Positions 14,776 to 25,628 of a stretch of 64,000 bases of DNA are shown here, piece by piece. A program made the position numbers and the translations under genes. Source of the stretch: Cinclus cinclus (lineage: Eukaryota; Chordata; Aves; Passeriformes; Cinclidae); NCBI RefSeq assembly GCF_963662255.1, contig NC_085047.1, positions 108,804,181 through 108,868,180 of the forward strand. The letters run 5' to 3'. Every line of letters begins with the position of its first letter. Position 1 is the stretch's first letter. The notes beneath the pieces were generated by a model, which ran no database searches, had not been told where the DNA came from, and saw nothing but the letters and a program-made list of their open reading frames with translations.

Positions 14776-15506
14776 GACATGACATCCTGATCAATTCTTA
14801 CACCTCCTTTTCTTCTAAATCCTTCTTTCTACATCACCTGGAAATGTTTTGAGGCATAGTAAGCTCCCACAAGGGAAAACAAAAATAATTCCTTGATGGG
14901 AACAGTAAGGTTTGCAATATCCTTTACAAAATAAAGATCTATCAAGTACATCCACAGAAAAATCATAGCATATGGCAAAATTTTTTTAATGAAATTGTTA
15001 ACAAGTGATCCTCATCTCATATTTCTAAACAATCTCTTTAATGTGAGATAGACACTATTTCCTCAAGGAAAATGGTATGGCTTATTCTGGTATATATATT
15101 AACATGAAACATGCTGTGTATATAGAAGTAAATAATGTTCTTTTTTGTTTTCTGTTAATTTGGTAAAATTAAAATCAGTTACAATTATCTAACTTTTTGA
15201 TTTTTGGAATTTCTTTCCTCTCATTTTTCTTCTTAACTGATCCTTCAAACTACAAAAAATTTGTTTAAAAATAACTTTCTAAGAAATTACATATTTTTCC
15301 ACTCTGGTATTTCTTGTTTTAGGAAAATGCGACTCGTTGCAGGTTAAGTTAATAAAATAAGTAACACTAACAGTTTAAGTACATATTAAGGGTTATGAAG
15401 CTACAGACCTTGTGGCTGTTTAACCATAAGTTGAAAAACAGGTTCCATACAGGTGGCCTGGGACAGGACAGATGCACTCAGATGCTGATTCAACAGCCCC
15501 TGATCT

Positions 15507-15531
15507 AAAAAAAAAAAAAAAAAAAAAAAAA
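15507..15531 (+). repeat. Poly(A) run of 25
   Basis: A pure A25 tract followed by TTAAAATTTT. It may be the tail of an old retroposed sequence or simple slippage; the preceding 100 bases match nothing I recognise. Confidence 0.85.
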
Positions 15532-18500
15532 TTAAAATTTTTTATGGAAAACCATTCAGAAATCAAAACTGATGGAACAATTTCCCCAATAAAACAGCTT
15601 CACAGACAGAGGCTTTATGAAATACACCCTTGCATGGGAGCACATTTTCTCCCACTCCGCTTAAAGGTTCTCTCAGTGTTTTCCTCACTGTGTAGTATAG
15701 ATACAATATGGACATCTTTTTACATAGAATTAAAATGAAATAACATAGCATCAAGAAAGCACAAAGTTTAAAGTGTTAGCAGTTAAATAACATTTTGAGA
15801 TTACAAAATAAACTATTTTCTAAATTAAAAAAAAATCAAGTAGCAATGAAAGCCAATGATGACATGAAATGGAAGAGACAGGTTCGGGACACAGATGCAA
15901 ACAAGAATTGCTTTCTTGTTGGCAAGTTACTGGATCAACCAACAGTTCACTTCCTAGAGACAGAGGATTCAGACATTATTTAGATTGTTTCACTGATCAC
16001 TGTCAATGCTCAGGATAAATGAAAAATGAGATAGGAAGAACTGGTTTGAAATCCAATTTTATAAACAGGTTTAGGAACTATTCAAGCAGCCAAAGGAAAT
16101 TCCTTGTAGGAAATATGTCTAGCAGCTAAGTCCAAGAACCTGAGACCAATAGAAAGACTATATCTTTATAGTATGTCATATTAAAGTGTGGTAACACTGA
16201 ATGATGAACTGCTGACACAACGATAGGATACACGGCATTCATCCAACAGCCAGGGAACACTGTCATTTGGGGTTACAGAACAAAGTTAAGATAGCTTTAA
16301 GAAACAGAATAGTGATCAAAGATGTTCAGGAAAGCAGAGAACAGCTCTCTCGGCACTATCATTCTTGGTTCTTGGAAGAAGAGAAACAACCCCAAAATTA
16401 TTTCATCTCAAGAACACGGTTTCAGGTTTCAAAAACCAGCTTAGAGGTTCAAAGTAAGATTTGCAAATTGTAAGGAAATACAATAAGAATTGAAAGGCCC
16501 TTTCAAAATATTAAAAGATGGCTGCATATGAAAAGCCAACAAGCTCATTTTAATATATCAATAAAACAACTGCATCATCTTCTTTCCTGTCCTAAAAGAC
16601 TGCAGTAGCAAAAACAAGGTTATAGTGAAATCTTCCTCTATAATGCTAATTATACTGTAAGAATTATTTTCTATCTTTTTTTCCAGGATGCTATTAAGAT
16701 GAATACTTTAAATTTCCCCTACTAGAAGAGTTTTGCGAACTTTAAAATATATGGTATTTATTTATAGCTTATTCAGCTAAAAAGCAATTTTCACACAACT
16801 AGCTAACTAATCTCCAGAGGTCCTTTTTTATCTGAAATATATAGTTTTACTGTATGAAATTAAAGGCACTAGGCTGTGCTTCATGATGCTTCAAAATTAC
16901 ATTTATCAGTTCACAGGTGCATTCATATACTGCACATTATTCTTTTAATTGGAAGCTAAAACAATGATTTGAATTATAACAGAATCAGCACAAAGTGGTG
17001 TTAGTATTTGTATTCTAAATTGATTAGATGACTGAAAATAGTATTTCTTCATATCTTTATCCTTTCACTCTAACACTGACATATATATCTGCAATGATAC
17101 TTAGTCCAGTATATTTTGCCTGAACAAAAAATTTCCAAGTAGCAGACTTGTCTTCAACTGCATAAAGTCCCAGAAAGCAGTTTCAAAATATTTTGCAAAG
17201 TAAATTTAAAAAGCTGCAATTCTAGTTTGGAAATCTTTGAACGGAGAAAGACATGGCCAACTTATTGTGAATGCAGCCTTATCTTGGACATTGGGTAAGT
17301 TTTAATAATCAATCTTATACACTGCCACAGATACCAGTTTTGCTACTGCAGGTAACACCAGATTCCAGAGGAACCAATCCACCTCCCTTATCCAATCCCT
17401 AATTACTGCTGTAGCTTTAATCTTCTCTCTGAGCACAGCCCTTCAAACTCTGAAATTAATATCCTCTATAAAAGCTGTTGCAATATTTTTCTTGAACTAT
17501 ACATTGGGACCACTGACAATACAAAATAAAATTGTCCACACTGACTGAAATAAAGCAATATGGTATTAATAAACCCCTAATACTTAGTGATAATTCTCAT
17601 ACAGGTTAACTCTGTTGGATGTGGTTCACACTGGAGATTTTAGTAGTTTCAATTATTTATATCATTTTTTTTAATCCTTCCAAAAAGACTCGTAGTAGAA
17701 ATTCTATGCAGTGGTGTTTACAGAAAAGCAGTATCATTCAACCTGAAACAGCTGAATTAGTGCAGGTTGCTAAACCATCTGTGACAAGAATTGGCATACT
17801 CTGTAGTTCTGGTCATTGGCTCATTTGGGGAAAATCACCTGCTGTCAAAGAAACATTACTCACATGACTATTCATGTAGCTGTGAATGGTGATGTAAGAA
17901 CTGCACATTTAAGTATCCAAGCATCTAAATCTTGGGAAGAAAACTTACTGGCATGAAATTCAAAAGGAAAATACCTAGTTTAAAGAGGACCAGGGTGTTA
18001 GTAATAGTAGTTTTACTTGCTCCATAATTATCCCAACTAGAGGACTGTTTGTGCTACAACAGCAGTTCAAATTCACAGAAAGAAACATTTCTGAGGAATA
18101 ATGTTCTTGGGTTTGACAAAGCTTCCAAAATGCAAATGAAAGCTACAGAAATGGTCCACATAAGACAATTCCCAATTAAGGTCTATTTTAATTCCTGAAC
18201 TTTGCAGTTCTAAACATATTTTCATGTCTATGTAGGGCAGAAACTGCCTATTACCTAAAAATAAGACAGATCATTTGTGTAATTCTCTTTAAAGCATGAA
18301 GTAAATCTAGAAATGTTGATGTTTATTGCTGTTAGACTTTAATCGAGATGCCCTATTTTCACTGTTGACACACTGAATTCTCTTAAGAAGGGGCACATGG
18401 ACAATTTCTAAAGATCAAGATCAGTCAGGCATGTCACTCTGAGTTGCTGCCTTCTGTTGATTTCCCCATTCCACCCTCTTTCTGGCCTCCAGTAACATCA

Positions 18501-19796
18501 GCAATAAGCCTGACATATTATTTCTCAGGATACGTAAGGGCCAGGAATGCTAAACTGAACTTGTGCATCCACAATTTTGCTTATAAGACTAGATTTCTCT
18601 TCCTCTGGAAAGAAAGAAATAAGAATTCCAGCTAAGTATTCCTAGACAAGCAAATCATAGAATGAACAACATCTAAAGACAGTTTGAATGCATAAATCAA
18701 CTATCTTGTTGCAATTAAAACAAAGCAAACTTTATGTACAGATCACCAAGAGCAACTGAATTAGAAAATTAACATTACAATTAATCTGATTTAAGAATCA
18801 GGGGAGATTTTAAAGGACGTGTGACTACCCTTTCGTAAAGATTGCAGTGTAGAATTTATTTTTTCAAAGACCTTTTTTAATTCCACAGATCACAGAAATA
18901 TGAGATCATCATGATGCCAGGTCTACTGATAGGTAAAGAAAAATGAAGGCTTAAAACTGGATGCATAAAAACAAACATTAGTCCTTCACTGTCTAAGCCA
19001 GATGCTTCTGTCTCTGTCACTATTCCTGAACAAATCCCTGGGAAAAGTTCATGCTTAACAGCTAGAAAGATGACTGTTTTCACTAAAACAATTAAACAAT
19101 GCAGTTTCTCTTGTTTCTCAGAATTTCACAATCGACTAGGCTTTAGTTACAACATTTAAGCTCTAAAAATAATTTCTGATTAAGCTGCATCACAGGTAAA
19201 TTTGATTATTCTTCTCCATTATTTTGTGAACAGCACACTAGATTAGCATTCTTACAAATAATACCTCATAGTAATGGAATACTAAACTGTGCTGGCTGGC
19301 ATTAGATTTATTCTCAATAAGACAAGCAGTTTGCATCTCTTATTTGCTCTTGCTGTACAAACCAGAATCCCAGTTTGCACTTTCCACTAGAGTAAACTAT
19401 CCTGAATTCATGAGATGTAACAGGAATCTTTATATCACAGATGTAATATAGTTAATGTACACATACAGAGATACAATTACACTTCAAAAGTTCACATAAT
19501 CAGTAACTTCCTGGTGAAATAGGGTGGGCTGCACAGCTAGTAATTCACAGCACTTCTAATTCACACAGTTTGGCCTAAGATATGCACACAGAGTACATGG
19601 AGAGAGGGGAAAAAACAAAGGGTTAACATTTTAGCATGAAAATTGCATTACTAATAATGTAAAAGTTCACTTTGTCTTCAGCTGTTCCAGGAATGATGAG
19701 TTGATGAACAAAGCAATTCAAAACTGAGGTACACCAACAATTTATCAAGGTACCTCTGGACTGAAGCTCTACCATCCATCATGTCAGTTCCTCTCC

Positions 19797-20345
19797 CTAA
19801 TTTACATTGCAATCTCTATCATCATCCATGTCATTAATAAAGGTCTTGAATAATATGGGGCTCAAAGCTGACCCCTGGGGTGCAGCAATCATTACCAGCC
19901 AGCAGCTGAATGTCAAGATGTTCATCACTATCACTTGAGACCAACAGTGCAGCCAAGTTTCCAATCCACACAGCAGTCTGTTCATCAAGCCAAGACTTCC
20001 TTAGCTTCCAAACAAGAATGCTACAGGATACAGTGACAAAGTATTACTAAATCATGGTGTATTACATTCGCTGCTCCTTCTTTATTTGCATAATCACTCA
20101 TTTCCATACAGAAGGCAATCACATTTGTCAATCATGATTTGCACTCAAGAAATCCATTTGACTGCTCCTGATTACCTTCTTGACCTTCATGGGCTTGGAC
20201 ATGGACTGTAAGAGAATGTGCAAATCGTGGGCTACACACACTGCAAAAGGAAGTGTCCAGTGACCCCACCAGGGGTTCAGGTGAGACTGGTAATCCTACT
20301 GCTCCTTCAGACTTCCTTCTATCACTTTTCAAAGGAGGAAACAAA
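19797..20345 (-). mobile_element. Degraded CR1 LINE, reverse-transcriptase part of ORF2
   Basis: Read on the minus strand, the piece 19800-19900 translates as 'APQGSALSPILFKTFINDMDD', a mutated form of the CR1 RT block 'PQGS-x-L-x-P-x-LF-x-x-FIND'. About 250 bp upstream, 'SNGFLECKS' followed by a stop and 'LTNVIAF' matches the conserved 'HGF...KSCLTNLIAF' region. Stops and frameshifts separate the pieces, so it is a dead relic. No 3' end or tail is attached, and boundaries are approximate. Confidence 0.82.
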
Positions 20346-21939
20346 AAGCCTTTTCCCAGTCAACAGAAAAATCTCCAGATCAATGGGAATTTCCACAGAA
20401 AACAAGTCTCACAATCATATTTGCCAACTGTTTTATTAGCTTGCGAATTTCATCTGGATTTGCAGATCTGAATACATACAGCTGCTCTAAGTCTACAGCC
20501 TGCTGCTCCCCTACAGGCTGCACGTTTCCCTCTCAAAACCAGAAGTTCACCTACCACAGCATCCATCCAGCTGCTGAGGCTCTTGCCATTCACACTGCAG
20601 CGCCCGTAAACCTCAATAATTCCTGATTGCCTCAGACCACAGCTGTAATCCACCCTCACAGCTTCCATTTGGATTAGATAATGATGACTGCACAATCAGA
20701 ATGACTTCCCAAGAGCAGCTCCTGTGGTGTGCAGTCAACATTTATATTTCCTTTTCTACTATGGGAAGCACTTTAGAGCCTTGTGTACATGCACTGAACG
20801 TCACCTGCTGCAGCAACTGCCCTGTCTGTGTGTGCAGAGCCAGGCTGCAGTGCCCCTTGTCACTTCAGAACACCTAGATGCCAGGTAAGCAGGAAGCTGG
20901 ACAAGACTCTGTTTCTCTCAATTCCAGGATCCCCCCTCCCTGTCTGCTGTGTACCCTGCTGAGCAGTTGAACTCTGGCAATGTCCCCAATACCCCAGCCA
21001 TGATTCACTCAGGCTGTAAGCACTGAATATTTTGAATGCTGCTGCTTTTTTCAATGTTTTCCAGAAGAGAACATCAACTGAAATTCACAAGAGATCTGGT
21101 CATATACAAATGGCATTCTGTTTTGTGACAGGCATGAATGAAAATATTTCAGCAGTTGCACAAGGGAAACTGCACTGAAGTCTGACAGAAAAAAAATCAG
21201 GTCAGCAAAAGTACAGAGTGTTTACTCATGAGACCAAGATGCTCTTGACCTTTTAGGTAAACACATTTCCAAGATCCCCCATATATGAACTGTGTATGTG
21301 GACAAAGATGTATTACTTTATTTTTAACTAATATTCAGAAGGTAGGGTTAAAAAGCGTGACTTTAACGCAACAAATAAACATGAATCTGCAGTTTTTAAA
21401 AATCACATTTATTCACTAATTCTATGTGCCACAAAGCCTGAATCACAACACGAGTTTGTAAACGTGGCTTAAAACTTACCTTTGAACAGGTTTGATTTTG
21501 CTATTCTCTTACAGTTTTGTTGCTATTTTTCTTACATTTATTTATTCATGAAGATAAAACTGGAAGGTTTATCTTCAATTTTTGTTATTTGTAGATGCAG
21601 GGACATGCTTTGGCATCTGTTTCCTGGTGCTACTTGCATGTTATGTTCAAGTAGGTGGAGATTCAGAGAACCTTCTAAAGCCTTCTGATGCACCTAAAGT
21701 GAAACTTCCTCTTTGACTGAGTAAATTTTAGTCATCGATGAGAATGTGGGACTTAGAACCTGAGTTCTTACAGCATTCTTGTAGTCCCAGTATGGACAGT
21801 TACTTGTCGATCTCTGGTAATTCTGGACCTCATACCACCCTTTAAAGCATGTTTGAAAATACTGATGAAATGAAACATACTTGCTTGGAAGGTCATCAGA
21901 AAAAAAAAAAATCCTAAATAGAGGACAAGGGTGAAACAC

Positions 21940-21993
21940 TTGCTAACTCCTTACTAACTCTTTTACTAACTCCTAAACTCTTACTAACTCCTT
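21940..21993. repeat. Degenerate TTACTAACTCC-type short tandem repeat
   Basis: Four or five imperfect copies of a 10-13 base unit containing CTAACTC occur in succession. It is intronic and of no known function. Confidence 0.75.
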
Positions 21994-22429
21994 TAAGTTA
22001 TCCAGAATCTGACCAAATAATCTAGAATATTTTACGGTAACTGAACAAAAGCAAAGTAAAGCATCAGCTATGTGGCTTAGGCACAGCTACCAAAACACAT
22101 CCCAGGAGTCTCCTGTTGCCAAAATACTACAGTTCAGTACACAGCCATCAAGCAAATGCATATCCACATGAGACAGCGTCACCTAAGAAGTCTTCTGTGA
22201 ACAGTTGTTTACAGGTTTGTGTTCTTTCCTATCTCTGACAGCACACTCCACAGTTTTCAGGGTGGATGTAGACAATACACAAGAACTCGATTGCCAAAAA
22301 ATGGAACGAGCAAAATTTAATCACATCCCTTTCACACTTTTAATGGAACCCAAGGAGCTTAAATTCCTTCCCCCACTAAAAAAAAAAATAAATAAAATAA
22401 AATTTTAAAAAAAATCCAAACCCCTGTAC

Positions 22430-22586
22430 CTGCCAGCACGATATCTACCACCACATTTTCAGTAGTTGGGTTTTCGAAGGATATGGTGGTAGAAGAGTAC
22501 TCCCCAATGCAGGCACTTATGGTGGTTGCTTCCATCTGCTCAGGAGGAACTCCAGACCCCGTCAGGTGAAATATCCGCTCTCCAAA
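22430..22586 (-). CDS. CFAP47: CFAP47-like exon F (3'-most supported exon)
   Basis: Minus-strand exon of 157 bp, with acceptor tttctttcacag and donor GGCAG|GTACAG. It has 52 codons in phase 0, starting FGERIFHLTGSGVPPEQ, and leaves in phase 1. 'FHLTGSGVPP' ends the second ASH module; 'L-x-G-x-G' is the family's typical terminal strand. 'ACIGEYSSTTISFENPTTE' then opens a third, with the same linker cysteine and NPT turn as exons B and D. The module is incomplete, so the gene must continue toward lower coordinates. No downstream exon was established in 1-22429; weak candidates are listed as findings. Confidence 0.93.
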
Positions 22587-24191
22587 CTGTGAAAGAAATG
22601 TGCCATTATTTATTATTTGATGAGTCGGAGCTGTACATTTTAAAGTATTTTGCTTCTTCTTTCTTCCACTATTCTGTATCTCTGCTATAAGTGAACTTTA
22701 ATTTTTTGCCTTCTTTTTTCTTTCATCAAGCTGTTGTTACTCTAAGAATTGCTATCTGGAAATCAGCAGTTTCATTCTGGGAGGTGTTCACATCTCCTTT
22801 TTGTGTTTAATTTCTTTCCTATTTCAAGCACATAGTATTTAACTTCCATGCAGCTACTCAGAGCTTTCAGTGCAGGGAATGGAAAGATGTAGGTGGCTGC
22901 AAAAGCAAAACTCAAAGCACATATATATAAAACTCTGAAAGCAGGTGAAGTGAGAAGTTCTCTCCAGAGCACAAAGAAAGAAAGTAAATAACTTTTTGAT
23001 GGGACAGCAGTAGAATCACACCAAAAACTAAAAGTGTTACTCCAAAGATGATAATGAACATTAACCTTAAAACCCAGAAATTCAATGATATTGGAAAGAA
23101 ATAGTAGATCAAAGATTTCCATGGACCATCAGGTTTCAGAGAAGATAAGAACATTGTGTCCTCTTGAACTGACTTTGGATATATACTATTCATACTATAA
23201 TTGCTGTCTCCTTGTTTTTAACCTTAATAAATATTTAGGAGATTCTGAAAACAAATGCTGTGCCAATACCACCCGCAAATAACCTGTCTGTTCAACATAC
23301 TTTTTCAGGAAAAAAATTGCCACATGAATTCCTTCAGTATTTGTTCTCTTCATATAAAAGAATATTCATTTTTTTTAGTATTATTTAAAACACTACTGAA
23401 AACTGCTGGTACCACTCAACTGGAATAATTCACAGATCAGCAGTCTTTTAGGATATCTGACATTAAAAAAAAAAACTAAAAAAAACCACACAAAAACCAA
23501 AAAACACAGAGAGGAAATTGCACAGAAAGCAAAGGCTTCATTTAACCGCATCTTGCATGACAAAATATTACCATTTACATTGTACTATCAGTTTTTTGAT
23601 TTTTTTTATTCTAGCTGTAATTTAAAAACAGTCAGTCGGTCATATTGATGATTCATCTCTATTTACTTGTTTCTTATTCAACTTAAGAAAATTTGCAGAG
23701 AAAAAAGAAGTAAGAAATTCTAAGGTGTTCAAAGTAAAAAAACCATTTTCAGATAAAATAAATAGGAAGAATTCACTTTTTCAAGTGTGTGACCTTCTAA
23801 AATTCAGATCTGAAAAGAAAATGAAACAATTTAATTTTGGGGGGGGTTGGGAAAAACATCAAGAAATTTAATTTCAGAGGTGACATCCCTCAGAAGTGCC
23901 AGTCTTCTAGTGTTAAAACCAGAAGAACTCATTATTGTGAAAGCAAAAAGTATTCATTGCCTGCTCTAGCTCCTAGGCCACTATGTCACATTCTAGACAG
24001 TATAACTTCTCTGCAAAACTAAGGATAAAAGAAATGACAAGTTTTGAACATCTTCATGTTTGCTCTTTCATTATGTATCCAACCCCTAAACTTCACCTTG
24101 ACCTACAGGCTGAACCTTTTACTTCCTTGCCTACCATAAAAAGTATCTAACCTAGATCCCAAGTGTTGTGGGCACAAGCACATCATCATAC
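22587..24191 (-). other. Intron between exons E and F (1,605 bp)
   Basis: Intron with a GTATGA donor and TTTCTTTCACAG acceptor. It contains only AT-rich sequence and overlapping chance frames at 22772-23193 on the minus strand, with no recognisable repeat. Confidence 0.85.
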
Positions 24192-24296
24192 CTTTGGGCA
24201 TTTGAAGGTTATTGTTGCCTTGTGATTGCGTCTTCCAAGGGCAGAGGGAAAGAATCTCACAGGCAGTTGAGTGGTGGAATGAGGAGGAATAGTCAG
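24192..24296 (-). CDS. CFAP47: CFAP47-like exon E (PSALG strand of ASH module)
   Basis: Minus-strand exon of exactly 105 bp (35 codons, phase 0 to 0), with acceptor tttgtatag and donor CAAAG|GTATGA. It runs LTIPPHSTTQLPVRFFPSALG and then to ITFKCPK. 'IPPHSTTQLPVRFFPSALG' is the most recognisable ASH/HYDIN-family signature in the window: a proline turn, then 'V-x-F-x-P-S-x-x-G'. Skipping this symmetric exon would keep frame but delete the core of the second repeat. A GC-richer block of unknown nature lies about 130 bp beyond its acceptor (24430-24615). Confidence 0.93.
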
Positions 24297-25089
24297 CTAT
24301 ACAAACACAAGAAAGAAGAAAAAAAAAAGGAGGGGTAAGGGAGAAGAAATAAATTTTTCTGAGTCCATTTCTGTTTTGTGCTTTGTACCACCAGTGTTGA
24401 TGTGTATGTGATTAATGTGTTCTGCCAGATGTGCTTTCCCCTGTCAGCCAGCCTGGGCTGCGAAGGCAGCGAGTTATTGCAGCCAACAATCCCAGTGGCA
24501 ATCCCTGCACGTCCACAGCTCCAGGGCTGGGGCTAGGACTGCTCCAAGGACACGGGCAGCGGCTCTCAAGCACCATTCCCACAGCGCCTGGTGTCTGATC
24601 GTACTGGTGACACTGAAGGCTTATCACAGTGACCTCCACAGACACAAACTGCCTCAGAAAAGAAAATACATGCCAGCTTTTAATAAACCAGGTCGTTGTC
24701 TCTTTTCTCCTTACCTTTGGAAAAACCAACACTTTAAATAATGTTGCGAATTTTCTCTTCACCTCAAGTACTCTACTTGAGGCTCAACTGCACAGGCAAA
24801 AATACAGTAGCTGACTACAATGGATTAATAGCTGATTTCAAGAACCAAATAAGCAGTAAATTAATTCAATTACTAAGAATAAAAATGTGAATGCATTTAG
24901 AGAGTGATCAGCCAGAATCACTGAATATACAATTACTCTGATTATTTCTTTAATAAAAAACAGGTATTAGCCTTTTAATATTATATATGTCTAAATAATG
25001 TTTGAGTGTAAGAAGACATAACAAGGTAATTGATTGATATCATGAGCAGTTAACCTGCGTTTCATAAAATGAATATAACTTGAAAAAAT

Positions 25090-25628
25090 TGAGGGCCAAA
25101 ACAGCACCCTACAACAAAACACACATGTAACTAGCAACCCCTAGTCCCAGCATGACAGAACCAGAAACTCCAGGAGAACGCACTACCCGAATGTGCGCTG
25201 TCTTTTAAGCTCCACAGCCTTCATTGGCCCGCCCCCCTTCCAGTCAGGGGCCAATTAGTGCTGGCCTGGAGAGTGATTGATGGATAATCTGCCAATCAGA
25301 GGCCCTGGTGTGTGTGATTGATTGATTGATTGATTGATTGACAGCTCAGCCATGTTGGGGCTCTGGGGTCACTGTCTCCCCACAAAGCCAGGCCTGGCCT
25401 GTCCCCCACAGAGACACTGTCTTGGGACATGGAACCCATCCAGTCTCATCCAATCTCTGGCAGAGCCTTTGGTGCTTTTCCTCACTGCCCCACGGCTTTC
25501 CCTGCCATCGCAGAGCTGGGCCCAGGCACGAACCATGGTGTTCCTGCTCCTGCCTGCCGTCCCCTGGGTGTATTTATAGCACACAAATAGTTACCTGGAA
25601 TAAAACACGCATCCTTTCAGACTGTGTT
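25090..25628 (+). mobile_element. LTR-like block (possible class II ERV solo LTR)
   Basis: A GC-richer block in AT-rich surroundings. It holds an inverted CCAAT (25223-25227) next to a C-rich GC box, direct CCAAT boxes at 25251-25255, 25292-25296 and 25450-25454, a TATTTATAG TATA-like box (25571-25579) and AATAAA (25599-25604) only about 20 bases later. This tight TATA-to-polyadenylation-signal spacing is typical of alpharetrovirus-like and other class II avian LTRs. The block could start at TG (25090) preceded by AAAAT, with AAAAT again at 25629, but the 3' end does not read CA and AAAAT is low complexity, so limits are uncertain. A non-viral promoter is the alternative. Confidence 0.45.
25315..25341. 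repeat. (GATT)n microsatellite
   Basis: Six GATT tetranucleotide units lie inside the CCAAT-rich LTR-like block. Each unit is close to the nearby CCAAT/ATTGG motifs but does not contain one. Confidence 0.92.

Larger units (their letters stand above)
1..22429. other. Presumed intron downstream of exon F
   Basis: About 22 kb of AT-rich DNA on the 3' side of the minus-strand gene. Apart from the repeats listed separately, I see no convincing exon, RNA gene or promoter. Open frames here are short, lack domain signatures and often begin with GTG or TTG. Because exon F ends in the middle of a domain, this stretch is either one long intron or contains exons I could not recognise. Confidence 0.55.

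Noticed and set aside
15795..15983. Plus-strand frame 'MKANDDMKWKRQVRDTDANK...' with coding-like composition
   Set aside because: Short, with no splice or promoter context and no family I recognise; treated as chance.
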